Of a stretch of 64,000 bases of DNA, positions 55,030 through 64,000 are shown piece by piece. Numbering within the stretch: position 1 is the stretch's first letter; the number at the start of each line of letters is the position of its first letter. Source of the DNA: Chitinophagaceae bacterium (GTDB lineage: Bacteria; Bacteroidota; Bacteroidia; Chitinophagales; Chitinophagaceae). The notes under the pieces were generated by a model. The model was given only the letters and a program-made list of their open reading frames with translations, was not told where the DNA came from and did no database searches. The stretch covers positions 186,001-250,000 of the forward strand of contig JAHBTJ010000009.1 in assembly GCA_019638595.1 (NCBI GenBank), in the 5' to 3' direction. Both the position numbers and the translations under genes were made by a program.

Positions 55030-57357
55030 ATGTGGAAAAAGCTTGGACAATTTGTATTGAAATTCCGGTTGGTTCTTTTGTTGATCTTAATAGGTTTTAC
55101 GGGGTTCATGTTGTATCATGCGCTTAAAGTAACCATCAGCTACGAGTTTGTGCGCACTATACCGGTTGACAATCCCCTTTACAAGCAATACCTCGCGTTC
55201 AAAAAGCAGTTTGGCGATGACGGCAACACGCTGGTAATAGGCTTTACATCGGAGCAGCTTTTTAAAAAAGAGGTGTTCAATGATTTCGCCAGGGTATCGC
55301 GGCAGCTAAAAAAAGTAGATAAGGTAGAAGATGTGTTAAGCGTAGCTGCTGCCGTTAATCTTGTTAAGAACGACAGTACGCAAAAGCTGCATGTAAAACC
55401 CGTATTCTCCGCAGCCGATACAACGCAGCCCGCTCTTGACAGCGCGGTGGCCATACTTCGTTCCCTGCCCTTTTACAAAGGATTATTATATAACCCCGAA
55501 ACCAATGCCTATTTGGCAGGCGTAAAAATCAATAAGGACGTACTGGGCACCAAAGGACGCGAAAAGGTGATAGCGGACATTGAAAACATTGCGTATGCTT
55601 TTGGAAGCAGGAATGATATTGATATACATATAAGCGGCTTACCGTTGATACGTACCAATATGGCTATTAAAGTAGCCAAAGAGATGCAATGGTTCTTAAT
55701 AGGCTCCGTACTTATTTCAGCGCTTATCCTTGTTTTATTTTTCCGTTCCGTAAGCGCTACCCTGTTATCGCTGGGTGTGGTTATTATAAGTGTAATATGG
55801 AGCATGGGCATATTGCATTTGTGCGGCTACTATATTAGCTTGCTCACGGCTTTGGTACCTCCGCTGGTAGTGGTAATAGGCATACCCAATTGCATCTATT
55901 TTTTAAATAAGTATCACACAGCGTGGCTCGAAACAAAGGATAAGCGCGAAGCCCTGGTGGAGATGGTAGGAAGGATGGGAGTGGTAACCCTTTTTTGCAA
56001 TATTGCCGCGGCTATTGGGTTCGCTGTTTTTGCCTTTACCAAAAGTGCTGTGCTGAAAGAGTTTGGAGTAGTGGCGGGCATCAGTATTATGGCCATCTTT
56101 TTTATTTCACTCGTAGCCATTCCCGCGGTACTCAGTTATTTGCCCGCACCCAAACAAAAACATGTAAAATACCTCGAGAGCCGCTGGCTGGATGCAGTGC
56201 TTACCAAAATTGAAAAATGGGTATTTAACCATAAAAGATCTATTTACCTGGCTACGCTTGTTATGATCGCTTTTTCAATATCGGGTATGGTAAGGCTTAA
56301 ATCGGTAGGGCATATGGTGGATGATATACCACAAACCGACAGGATCTATACCGACCTGAAATTTTTTGAAAAGAATTTTAAAGGGATCATGCCGCTGGAA
56401 ATTGTAATTGATACCAAACGCAGGCACGGCTTTACGGGCATGAAGGCATTGGATATTTTCCAGAAAATAGATTCACTCAGTCAGTATATAGCGGCTCAGC
56501 CGGAAATGGCAAGGCCCCTGTCGCTGGTAGAAGGATTAAAGTTTGCCAAACAGGGCTTTTACGAAGGAGACAGTTTAAACTATGCTTTGCCCAATGCTTT
56601 TGACGGCGCTTTTGTAAATGATTATTTGAGGGTGCGGAAAGACAGCTCACAACAGCAGGATAATACCTTTCAGAAGCTGATGAACGCTTTTATGGATACC
56701 GCGCGCCAGAAAACAAGAATAAGCGTAAATATGGCCGATGTAGGAAGTGTACGGTTGCCGGTTATTTTATCGGGTATTGAGCAAAGAGCGAATCAATTGT
56801 TTGATTCCACCAAATACAAGCTGGAGTATACCGGTACCAGCATAACGTTCCTGGAAGGCAGCCGGTTTATTATCAATGGTTTAAAGGAAAGCATCCTGCT
56901 TGCTTTCCTGCTGATAGCGCTTTGCATGTTGTATTTATTCAGGTCTTTCCGTATTTTAATCTGTTCGCTTATACCCAATATTGTGCCCCTGATGCTTACC
57001 GCGGGTATTATGGGATGGGCAGGTGTGCCGCTTAAACCATCTACTGTACTGATCTTTGGCATTGCCCTGGGCATTGCCATTGACGTGACCATCCGGTTCC
57101 TGGTGAACTACCGGCAGGAACTGCCCAATTACGGGTACGAAACAAAATCCACTGTATTGCAAACGATACAGCATACCGGTATCAGTATTATTTATACTTC
57201 GCTGGTGCTCATTGCCGGGTTCAGCATATTCATGTTCAGTGGATTTGGAGGAACGCAGGCTTTAGGATGGCTCACCTCTTTAACCCTGCTATCCGCTACT
57301 GTTACCAACCTGGTGCTTTTACCCGTATTGCTGGTATGGCTTCATAAAGCAAAATGA
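55030..57357 (+). CDS. MMPL/RND-family exporter
   Basis: The start at 55030 (MWKKLGQFVLKFRLVL) leads into a first helix. The 775-residue protein has two RND halves of about six helices, separated by soluble loops (VPIVAIL-like helices after residue 220 and SIIYTSLVLIAGFSIFMFSG near the end). GIALGIAIDVTIRFLVNYRQ in the second half holds the membrane Asp typical of proton-driven RND/MMPL proteins. It is half the size of HAE-RND pumps and exports a lipid or hydrophobe. No membrane-fusion partner is adjacent. Confidence 0.85.
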   Translation: MWKKLGQFVLKFRLVLLLILIGFTGFMLYHALKVTISYEFVRTIPVDNPLYKQYLAFKKQFGDDGNTLVIGFTSEQLFKKEVFNDFARVSRQLKKVDKVEDVLSVAAAVNLVKNDSTQKLHVKPVFSAADTTQPALDSAVAILRSLPFYKGLLYNPETNAYLAGVKINKDVLGTKGREKVIADIENIAYAFGSRNDIDIHISGLPLIRTNMAIKVAKEMQWFLIGSVLISALILVLFFRSVSATLLSLGVVIISVIWSMGILHLCGYYISLLTALVPPLVVVIGIPNCIYFLNKYHTAWLETKDKREALVEMVGRMGVVTLFCNIAAAIGFAVFAFTKSAVLKEFGVVAGISIMAIFFISLVAIPAVLSYLPAPKQKHVKYLESRWLDAVLTKIEKWVFNHKRSIYLATLVMIAFSISGMVRLKSVGHMVDDIPQTDRIYTDLKFFEKNFKGIMPLEIVIDTKRRHGFTGMKALDIFQKIDSLSQYIAAQPEMARPLSLVEGLKFAKQGFYEGDSLNYALPNAFDGAFVNDYLRVRKDSSQQQDNTFQKLMNAFMDTARQKTRISVNMADVGSVRLPVILSGIEQRANQLFDSTKYKLEYTGTSITFLEGSRFIINGLKESILLAFLLIALCMLYLFRSFRILICSLIPNIVPLMLTAGIMGWAGVPLKPSTVLIFGIALGIAIDVTIRFLVNYRQELPNYGYETKSTVLQTIQHTGISIIYTSLVLIAGFSIFMFSGFGGTQALGWLTSLTLLSATVTNLVLLPVLLVWLHKAK

Positions 57358-57529
57358 GCTGGTTGCACCACCGCCACATTATGTTAATTTTTAATAGCAC
57401 ATAAAACGCGATCAATTAACCGCTTTTTTGCAAGGGGACAACGCAGCAAAACCAGCCACTATCTTGTCTTTTAACTTGAGTGTTAAAATCGGAGAAATTA
57501 ACAAACAATTCAGATTTGGTAATTCTCTG

Positions 57530-57537
57530 TATATTTG
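57530..57537 (+). promoter_or_regulatory. -7 box of the SusC operon
   Basis: TATATTTG fits TAnnTTTG, 25 bases before the ATG. There is no ECF sigma/anti-sigma gene beside it in the window. Confidence 0.5.
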
Positions 57538-57561
57538 GCGCTTCATTTTAAACATTAAAAC

Positions 57562-60500
57562 ATGAGAAAAACTGTATCACTGCTGGCAGTGCTGATACTC
57601 TATTCGGTATTGGCATTCGCCCAAACAAAAACCATAACCGGCCTGGTTATGGACGAAAAGGGAGATCCTGTTCCCTTTGCTTCAATAAAGGTCAAAGGCA
57701 GTTCAACGGGCGTTGCTGCCGACCAGGATGGCAAATTTTCCATTTCAGTTGATTCCAAAGCTTCATTGATCATAAGTGCGGCTGGCTTTGAAAACCAGGA
57801 GGTTTCGGTTGGTAACCAGGCTGAAATAAATGTGGCTTTAAAAGCTACAGCCAGCTTACAGGAGGTGGTTGTAACGGCCTTAGGTATCAAGAGAACTGAA
57901 AAGGCGTTGGGATACTCGGTTAGCAAAGTAGATCCTGGCACTTTGATTCAAAAATCTGAGCCAGACGTGCTTAAAAGCATGCAAGGGAAAGTAGCTGGCG
58001 TTGATATCAGGTCTTCTCAAGGCACACCTGGCGCTGCCACCCGTATTCAAATCAGGGGAAATACGTCATTCTTTGGCGTTAATGAACCTCTCATTGTTGT
58101 AGATGGTATTCCTTTTAGCAATGACCAGGTAACCACCAGTGACCAGGCGTTAGGTGGTACAGCGTATTCAACGGGATTGTCTTCACTTGATCCTAATGAT
58201 ATTGCTTCTATGAATATCCTGAAGGGATCTGCTGCCGCAGCGCTCTACGGCTCAAGAGCATCTAACGGTGCAATAATAATAACCACTAAATCAGGAAGCG
58301 CTGCCAGAAGTAAAAAAGGGATGGAAGTAACATATAAAAGTTCCATAGCTTTCGAGCAAGTAGCTAACCTGCCTGAATATCAAAATAAATATGGTACAGG
58401 GTCTTATGGTAATTACTCCAATTCAAACGGATCCTGGGGGGCTAAGTTTGGAACTATGGACTCTATTGCTATTTATAATGGATACAAAGAGGCGTATCCT
58501 GATTTGTATCCCGGCGACAGTTTGCCCTACCAGGCTTATCCAAACAATACCCGTAGTCTTTTCAAAATGGGTACTGTATACGAAAATTCTGTTGGTTTTA
58601 GTGGGGGAGACGAAAAGAATTCAGTAGCGTTGACAGCTTCTAACTTATCTCATAAAGGGTATGTAGACAACTCGTCCTTTAAAAGAAACAGTATTGGACT
58701 GGGCGGTTCTACCAAACTTAATATGGGGCTTAATCTCAGGGGGAACTTCAGTTACTCAAGGGCTACCCAGTCAGGAGGTTTTTTTGGAGAGAACCAGTTT
58801 GACGGATCCGCTTCAATGTTTGCAAGGAGTTTATTCTTAGGAAGGAACTGGAACTATGATATGCCATTTGAAGATGCCAATGGTAATATGCTCGTTCCCG
58901 GACCGGCTGGTCAGTTTGATAATCCAAAATGGTCTGCTAAATATAACAGAGCATTATCTCAGGATGACAGAGTTATTGCCGGAGCACATGCAGATTTTAA
59001 TATTCTGCCCTGGATACGCGTAGATTATAACATTGGTACAAACATCAGTTCCCTTAAAAGGGAGGAGATTACAGAAATTGGCTCCAGGGCCGCGGAACAA
59101 AAAGGACGTCTGATTGTTGATGCCTGGCGTAAACAGGAGCTGGAATCAAACTTCATGCTGACTATCACTCCGGATTTGGGAGAGAATTTTAGTCTAAGAA
59201 CCATTTTAGGAAACAACTTTAACCAGAGAGTAATTGAAAGGGAAACGAATACCGGCAATCAATTTATTACCAAGGGTATTTATAATCTGTTAAATACAGT
59301 ACAACAAAAGTTTGATGATGATTATTATGAAAAGAGAAGCTTAGTGGGGTTGTATGCAGATGTTACTTTAGGGTTTAAAAATTATTTGTTTTTACAGGTT
59401 ACCGGCAGAAACGATTGGTCCTCTACTTTACCTGTAGAAAGCAGGAGCTATTTTTACCCGTCTGTTTCGGGCTCGTTTGTATTTAGTGACGCGTTCAATA
59501 TTAATAAGGATGTACTTGATTTCGGAAAGATAAGGGCAGGATGGTCTAAAGTGGGAAGGGATGCAGAGCCTTACAATCTCCGGAATGCGTACACATTAGG
59601 AACCAATTTTATGGGACAGCCCCGGGCTTCACTTCCGTTGAGGTCTAAAGACATCAATCTTAAACCTGAGTTTACACAGGAATTTGAAGTGGGTACTCAA
59701 TTAAGCTTTTTGAAAAGGCGAATAGAGCTTGATGTAGCAGTATATAAGAGAACATCTACTAATCTTATTGCTCCTCTGTCTTTACCATCCAGCTCTGGGT
59801 ATGAAGAGTTGTATACTAATTTTGGCAAAATAAGTAACAAAGGGATAGAAGTAGCCTTAACTGTAAAACCTGTTCAAACAAGGAACTTCGAGTGGGAAGT
59901 ACGAGGAGTATTTACAAAGAACAAGAATATGGTTGAGGAACTGACCGAAGGTGTTACAAGAATGGTGTTAAACCCGTATAACCCGCTAGGAGATATTGAG
60001 ACTTATCTTGAGGCCGGAATGCCTTATGGATATTTCAGAGGAACCGTTGCCGTAAGAGACGACCAGGGAAACCTCCTGATCAACCCTGCAACCGGCACTT
60101 TAATTCAGTCAACAGAGCTGGCTTATATCGGTGATCCTAATCCTGACTATAAGATGGGTATTACCAATTCCTTTAGTTATAAAGGGTTTTCACTGAATGT
60201 GCTGTTTGATATGACGAAAGGCGGAGATATCTATTCTGTTACTGTAAACTCGTTGCTGGGGCGTGGTGTAACAAAAGATACGGAAAACAGGGAAACCGTT
60301 GTTATTATTCCTGGCGTATATGGAGACCCGTTAACCGAAAAGCCAATTTTGGTAGGGGGAAAAACAGTTCCCAATCAAACCCGTATCCCTGTTAATGATA
60401 TATACTTTGCTTCAAACAGCAACGCTTCTACTTTTGGTATCAATGGCGCTACAGAATGGGCTGTTTATGACGCTACTGTTTACCGTTTGAGAGAACTTTC

Positions 60501-60726
60501 GCTTGCTTATCAATTTCCTAAATCATTATTTAATAAGTTACCAATAGGGTCGGCATCGTTAAGTATAACCGCAAGGAATTTGTGGTACCTGGCTCCTAAC
60601 TTTCCTAAGTACACAAATTTCGATCCTGAAGTTGGTTCTTTTGGAACAGACAATAGCCAGGGTTTTGAGCTGTCTGCTGCTCCAACAACTAAGCGGTATG
60701 GTATTAATTTGGTAGTAACATTTTAA
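57562..60726 (+). CDS. SusC/RagA-family TonB-linked outer-membrane transporter
   Basis: Signal peptide (LLAVLILYSVLAFAQ) precedes a carboxypeptidase-regulatory-like domain (about residues 24-95; GLVMDEKGDPVPFASIKVKG). A plug (about 105-250) follows with VLKSMQGKVAGVDIRSSQGT and LNEPLIVVDG-like strands, and a large barrel. It ends KRYGINLVVTF, with terminal Phe. This is the channel of a nutrient uptake complex energised by TonB, gated by the SusD lid encoded next. The substrate cannot be read since no glycosidase or regulator is present in the window. Confidence 0.95.
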   Translation: MRKTVSLLAVLILYSVLAFAQTKTITGLVMDEKGDPVPFASIKVKGSSTGVAADQDGKFSISVDSKASLIISAAGFENQEVSVGNQAEINVALKATASLQEVVVTALGIKRTEKALGYSVSKVDPGTLIQKSEPDVLKSMQGKVAGVDIRSSQGTPGAATRIQIRGNTSFFGVNEPLIVVDGIPFSNDQVTTSDQALGGTAYSTGLSSLDPNDIASMNILKGSAAAALYGSRASNGAIIITTKSGSAARSKKGMEVTYKSSIAFEQVANLPEYQNKYGTGSYGNYSNSNGSWGAKFGTMDSIAIYNGYKEAYPDLYPGDSLPYQAYPNNTRSLFKMGTVYENSVGFSGGDEKNSVALTASNLSHKGYVDNSSFKRNSIGLGGSTKLNMGLNLRGNFSYSRATQSGGFFGENQFDGSASMFARSLFLGRNWNYDMPFEDANGNMLVPGPAGQFDNPKWSAKYNRALSQDDRVIAGAHADFNILPWIRVDYNIGTNISSLKREEITEIGSRAAEQKGRLIVDAWRKQELESNFMLTITPDLGENFSLRTILGNNFNQRVIERETNTGNQFITKGIYNLLNTVQQKFDDDYYEKRSLVGLYADVTLGFKNYLFLQVTGRNDWSSTLPVESRSYFYPSVSGSFVFSDAFNINKDVLDFGKIRAGWSKVGRDAEPYNLRNAYTLGTNFMGQPRASLPLRSKDINLKPEFTQEFEVGTQLSFLKRRIELDVAVYKRTSTNLIAPLSLPSSSGYEELYTNFGKISNKGIEVALTVKPVQTRNFEWEVRGVFTKNKNMVEELTEGVTRMVLNPYNPLGDIETYLEAGMPYGYFRGTVAVRDDQGNLLINPATGTLIQSTELAYIGDPNPDYKMGITNSFSYKGFSLNVLFDMTKGGDIYSVTVNSLLGRGVTKDTENRETVVIIPGVYGDPLTEKPILVGGKTVPNQTRIPVNDIYFASNSNASTFGINGATEWAVYDATVYRLRELSLAYQFPKSLFNKLPIGSASLSITARNLWYLAPNFPKYTNFDPEVGSFGTDNSQGFELSAAPTTKRYGINLVVTF

Positions 60727-60748
60727 TAATGCATTAAACGTATATAAC

Positions 60749-62437
60749 ATGACACATAAGTTAAAATATTTTTTAATTGCTATTGCGGGGCTTTTTCTCA
60801 TAAGTTCCTGCAAAAAGCAATTAGATGTCAATACAGATCCTAATCGCCCTGTGGATGTTCCGTTATCAACATTATTGGTAACTGCGCAGGTAGGATTAGG
60901 CAATTCCTTAGCAATAGGCACGGGACTATCCCAGGACTTAGCCGTATACACTCACCAAATGAGTACCCGTGAAGATGCGAATGAATATGGAGTTACGGGC
61001 ACAGAGTTTTTTCTTACTCAAAGTTGGCCAAGGTTATATCGCACTACAATAGCAAATCTTGACCAGATCATAAAAGATGCGACGGAAAATGAGGATATGG
61101 TGTATGCGGGTATCGCAAAAATCTTAAAAGCTTACACATACAGCCAGATGGTTGATGTGTTTGGCGATATTCCATTTTCAGAAGCAAGTAAGCTGCTGGA
61201 AGGAATACGATATCCCAAATTTGATGATGATACAGAAATTTACCCACAGTTGTTTGAAATGCTGGACGCAGGTGTTGCAGATCTTGAAAATACCGGAGCA
61301 ACAAACACAAATGTTCCCGCCAGCGACGACATTATTTATAAGGGTGATGTTGACAAGTGGATTAAAGCCGCAAATACCATCAAATTAAAACTATACACAC
61401 AGGTTCATAAAGTACAGGATGTAACTACAGCAGTAAATGCTTTGATCGCTGAAGACAATATGATCAGTTCTACAGAAGAAGGCTTTATGCTCCCTTATGG
61501 ACCTAATGGTGCAACAGATGACAGAAACCCAGGTTTTGGAGATTACTATGCAACACAACGCTCCAACCATGTAAGTCCCTGGCTGTATGAAATAATGAAG
61601 GGATACAATTCCCGGATTAATACGGGTATAACAGATCCCCGTATTCCATACTATATATATAACCAGGAAACAGCCACCAGCGCTCCCGACAATAACACGG
61701 AATACCGAGACGGGGCTTTTGTATCTATTTATTTTGGTTCTAAAGGCGAAAATGCCGCTAAATCACAACAAAATACGGTAAGCTTGTTCGGAATATATCC
61801 TGTTGGTGGTAAATATGATGAAGGAACCGGTGGCGTTGCATCGGCTTCAAGCAGTACCGGTGCTGCTCCTTACAGATTTATCACTTATGCGGATAGATTA
61901 TACCTTGAAGCAGAGTTAATACACGAAGGGGTTGTGGATGGAGATGAAAAAGCTACATTAAAGGCTGCCATGCTGGAATCTTTCCGCCAGATTGACTATG
62001 TTGTTTCAGGTTTTGTAAAACCTACCACATCTGTTCCTTCAATATTCAACGAAGATGATAATTCTGATATGACGAAATACATAGATGAGATACTGGCGGA
62101 TTATGATGCTGCAAATGCGGCTAAGAAATTTGAAATAATCATGACTCAAAAATGGTTATCCAGTATCGGCAGTTCCATTGATCAATATACAGATTACAGG
62201 AGAACCGGGTATCCCATTATGTTTGACCCGAATGATCCTATACAGGCGCCGGGCGGACTCGTACAACCTCCAATCAACGGCGATCCTATGAATCCTGGCG
62301 CGCAGGCTGCGGTACCGGTTCAATTGTCAATACCTTATCCCAAATCACTGCCCTGGTCTCAAACAGAAATTGAAACCAATCCTAATGCGCCAGCTCAGAA
62401 AAAACCATCTGAATACAAAGTGTTCTGGATGCCATAA
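60749..62437 (+). CDS. SusD/RagB-family substrate-binding lipoprotein
   Basis: The leader ends in FLISSCKKQLDVN (lipobox Cys). Helical TPR-like units (ARTTIANLDQIIKDA, AGIAKILKAYTYSQMVDVFG) and DIPFSEA are typical SusD/RagB blocks. The C terminus has PYPKSLPWSQTEIETNP. It lies 22 bases after susC and would form the lid of the SusC channel. SusD-like proteins of this subgroup (SusD-like_2) bind a range of glycans or peptides. Confidence 0.93.
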   Translation: MTHKLKYFLIAIAGLFLISSCKKQLDVNTDPNRPVDVPLSTLLVTAQVGLGNSLAIGTGLSQDLAVYTHQMSTREDANEYGVTGTEFFLTQSWPRLYRTTIANLDQIIKDATENEDMVYAGIAKILKAYTYSQMVDVFGDIPFSEASKLLEGIRYPKFDDDTEIYPQLFEMLDAGVADLENTGATNTNVPASDDIIYKGDVDKWIKAANTIKLKLYTQVHKVQDVTTAVNALIAEDNMISSTEEGFMLPYGPNGATDDRNPGFGDYYATQRSNHVSPWLYEIMKGYNSRINTGITDPRIPYYIYNQETATSAPDNNTEYRDGAFVSIYFGSKGENAAKSQQNTVSLFGIYPVGGKYDEGTGGVASASSSTGAAPYRFITYADRLYLEAELIHEGVVDGDEKATLKAAMLESFRQIDYVVSGFVKPTTSVPSIFNEDDNSDMTKYIDEILADYDAANAAKKFEIIMTQKWLSSIGSSIDQYTDYRRTGYPIMFDPNDPIQAPGGLVQPPINGDPMNPGAQAAVPVQLSIPYPKSLPWSQTEIETNPNAPAQKKPSEYKVFWMP

Positions 62438-62474
62438 GGAGAACCGTTAATCTTAACAAACAAAGAAAATTATT

Positions 62475-63338
62475 ATGAAAAGAATATTGTTTTTTTTAAG
62501 TGTGCTGGCAGGAATACTTCTTTTTGCTTCATGCGACAAAGAAAGAACCGGGAAAATACCCACGCTTACGGAAGTGCCGCTGCCATTGATATTGAAAGAT
62601 CCGGGCGGCGACCAGTCTATTTCTGCAAATCCTGATACTTTTCAGGCTAAGTTTAGTGTGGACATATATTTTAAAGAAGATACCCCGCCGCAAAAGTTCG
62701 ATATTGTAATCATGAAAAATGAAAGCAAAGGCAATGTCAAAGTCTTTAAGGCGAATGTTACAAGCTTTCCTGTTAGTTATGAAATTTCAGGGCCGGAACT
62801 TGTAGAACTCTTTGGTGAGCCAATTGTTCCCGGAGATAAGTTTGATATAGGAGCAGATGTTACTACCCAGGACGGACAGGTATACCGGGCGTTTCCTGAA
62901 GGTGGTGTAGGGTATAATGCAAATATTGGTGCGTTGGCTGGTGCAAGCCCGGCTATCCGCTATGCTGCTCCATGTAAATATGTTTCAGAAGTGTATGAGG
63001 GTAAATTTGTTGTGGTTACTGATGAGTGGGGAGATTATGCTGAAGGTGATGTGGTACCAGTAACGCGGATAGACGATACCCATTTCTCTTTCAAGTATGC
63101 CGATATTAATGCACAGCCTATCATAGTTGAAGTAGATCCTGAGGACAATTCAACGCATGTAGCTAAGCAGGTATATGGCGATGGCTATGGGGCAGGCTAT
63201 GGACCTATATCCTGCGAAACCGTAGCCAGTCCATTGAATATTGTTGACCCTTGTGTTGGCTCCTTTACTGTGAGGCTTAATCATACAGTAAGTGCCGGTT
63301 CTTTTGGAGAAGCAACTATAACATTGAAAAAACAATAA
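62475..63338 (+). CDS. Lipoprotein of the SusC/D operon, 287 aa
   Basis: The leader ends LLFASCDKE, with a lipobox. The mature part is beta-rich with no recognised domain: repeated strands YDVKFDIVIMKNESKGN-like, VYEGKFVVVTDEWGDYAEGD and FTVRLNHTVSAGSFGEATIT. It lies 37 bases after susD, so it is the third gene of the operon and may act as an extra surface glycan or protein binder. It shows no link to SusE or SusF at the level I can see. Confidence 0.75.
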   Translation: MKRILFFLSVLAGILLFASCDKERTGKIPTLTEVPLPLILKDPGGDQSISANPDTFQAKFSVDIYFKEDTPPQKFDIVIMKNESKGNVKVFKANVTSFPVSYEISGPELVELFGEPIVPGDKFDIGADVTTQDGQVYRAFPEGGVGYNANIGALAGASPAIRYAAPCKYVSEVYEGKFVVVTDEWGDYAEGDVVPVTRIDDTHFSFKYADINAQPIIVEVDPEDNSTHVAKQVYGDGYGAGYGPISCETVASPLNIVDPCVGSFTVRLNHTVSAGSFGEATITLKKQ

Positions 63339-63365
63339 AGTAATAAAAAAAGGGTGTTTTGATCG

Positions 63366-63399
63366 AAGATCTGCGTTACTTCAGCGCAGATCTTTTTTT
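63366..63399 (+). terminator. Terminator of the SusC/D operon
   Basis: AAGATCTGCG pairs with CGCAGATCTT around TTACTTCAG, followed by seven T. Confidence 0.85.
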
Positions 63400-63412
63400 G
63401 CAATAATAAACA

Positions 63413-63441
63413 CAAAAATGCCGGCGATAGAAATCACCGGC
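63413..63441 (-). terminator. Terminator for the minus-strand cupin-like gene
   Basis: GCCGGCGAT and ATCACCGGC pair (one mismatch) around AGAA. On the minus strand the hairpin is followed by CATTTTTG, so it would end the minus-strand transcript. Confidence 0.65.
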
Positions 63442-63741
63442 CTGTGCTTACCTCTGAAACCACAAAAAGAAAGTTTAAAAATATTTGTCAGGGATCAGTT
63501 GATCCTCCCGAATATTTCAGTAATTAAAGATGTCCGTTCTAAAAAAGATTCACGCCAAAGAAGTACTCCTTGCTAAGATTTTACACGTGGTCAATTGGAT
63601 AAAAATTGCAGGAAGATTGGATATTTATTTGCCCGGGTTAAGAAAAAGGGCAACTGTAATTTGCTGCTAAAATAATATCTTGATTTTATATTTCAAAAGA
63701 AAAGCGAATATGTTTTCTTTATTGATAACAGTATTCACCTG

Positions 63742-64000
63742 TTAAATGCCCGCTTCTGCCAGCTCTTTTTTTGCCGCTGTAATGGTTTTCTCCTTTTTAA
63801 ATTCGTACCACCACCTGGGCGCTGTTTTTTTCATCAGCGTATCTATGTTACGCATACCTATTAAATTCCAAGCGCCTTTTAATTTTCCTCCAATACTTGT
63901 TTGCAACGCCCGGAGGCTCATGGCAAATCCACTGTCCAGGTATTCCATGTGGTGCCAGTAGCCTGCCGGCATGAACAGGGTATCGCCATGCTCTAAGATA
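63742..64000 (-). CDS. Cupin-like (JmjC-type) protein, C-terminal part, cut by window end
   Basis: The frame is open to the window edge and reads EHGDTLFMPAGYWHHMEYLD, the second His region of cupin_8/JmjC-like Fe(II)/2-oxoglutarate oxygenases. The tail is helical and basic (RWWYEFKKEKTITAAKKELA). It may hydroxylate a protein or small molecule. The N-terminal iron ligand motif (HxD/E) is outside the window. Confidence 0.8.
   Translation of the reverse strand, partial: ILEHGDTLFMPAGYWHHMEYLDSGFAMSLRALQTSIGGKLKGAWNLIGMRNIDTLMKKTAPRWWYEFKKEKTITAAKKELAEAGI

Larger units (their letters stand above)
63339..63741. other. 403-base intergenic stretch with two convergent terminators
   Basis: Apart from the two hairpins listed separately I see no gene or promoter. 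The stretch separates the plus-strand SusC/D operon from the minus-strand cupin-like gene. Confidence 0.6.

Noticed and set aside
52980-55109. N-terminal extension of 72 residues on the ABC exporter
   Set aside because: The extension overlaps the divergent RND gene and has no homology-like content; the start at 54893 is more likely.

Overview
The window comes from a member of the Bacteroidota, most likely a Chitinophagaceae-type genome. Evidence: a SusC/SusD pair, GldA, the order uppS-bamA-ompH-ompH-murI, Bacteroidota -7 promoter boxes of the form TAnnTTTG, and protein families (DUF6934, DUF6814, ORF6N, MobC-type coupling ATPase) typical of that phylum. The assignment is inference; no 16S gene is present.

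Positions 1-1551 hold the tail of an outer-membrane barrel gene and a thioredoxin-reductase-like flavoprotein. About 1.8-28.5 kb looks like a decaying integrative, mobilizable island inserted next to a tRNA-Asn gene (28546-28622). A tyrosine recombinase lies at the tRNA-proximal end. Copies of the same 16-base word sit beside the recombinase (28400-28429) and near the other end (1835-1852). Cargo from left to right: a truncated phospholipase-D-like gene, an AbiEi-like regulator, a MerR/YnfA/Cys-rich metal-response cluster, an AraC regulator with its hydrolase and NAD-binding partners, a conjugative coupling ATPase (MobC), a DUF6934 pair, a zinc-knuckle protein, two tandem 1.25-kb-residue-class SEC-C proteins with C-terminal nuclease-like motifs, a three-gene operon with two HExxH metallopeptidase-like proteins and a membrane protein, and an ORF6N protein. 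Many parts are broken: an integrase frameshift, a duplicated MobC tail, a nonsense codon in the hydrolase, a DJ-1 gene fragment and a frameshifted transglutaminase-like gene.

From 28.9 kb on the window is ordinary chromosome. It holds superoxide dismutase; the rpmH-rnpA-yidD block; the envelope-assembly run uppS, bamA, two Skp/OmpH chaperones and murI; nth; eno with a FtsB/DivIC-like gene; gldA; an MHS-type transporter with an OxyR-type regulator; kbl with a class D beta-lactamase; a BatB/BatC pair; an ABC-F protein; a lipoprotein methyltransferase; an SDR; an AAA ATPase behind a tandemly repeated promoter; an ABC exporter; an MMPL/RND exporter; a SusC/SusD/lipoprotein operon; and the end of a cupin-like gene.

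The most interesting candidates for an undescribed system are the paired SEC-C/nuclease giants (14432-22758) and the neighbouring double-metallopeptidase operon (23040-26032), both inside the island where defence genes usually collect. Their function is inferred from architecture and context only.
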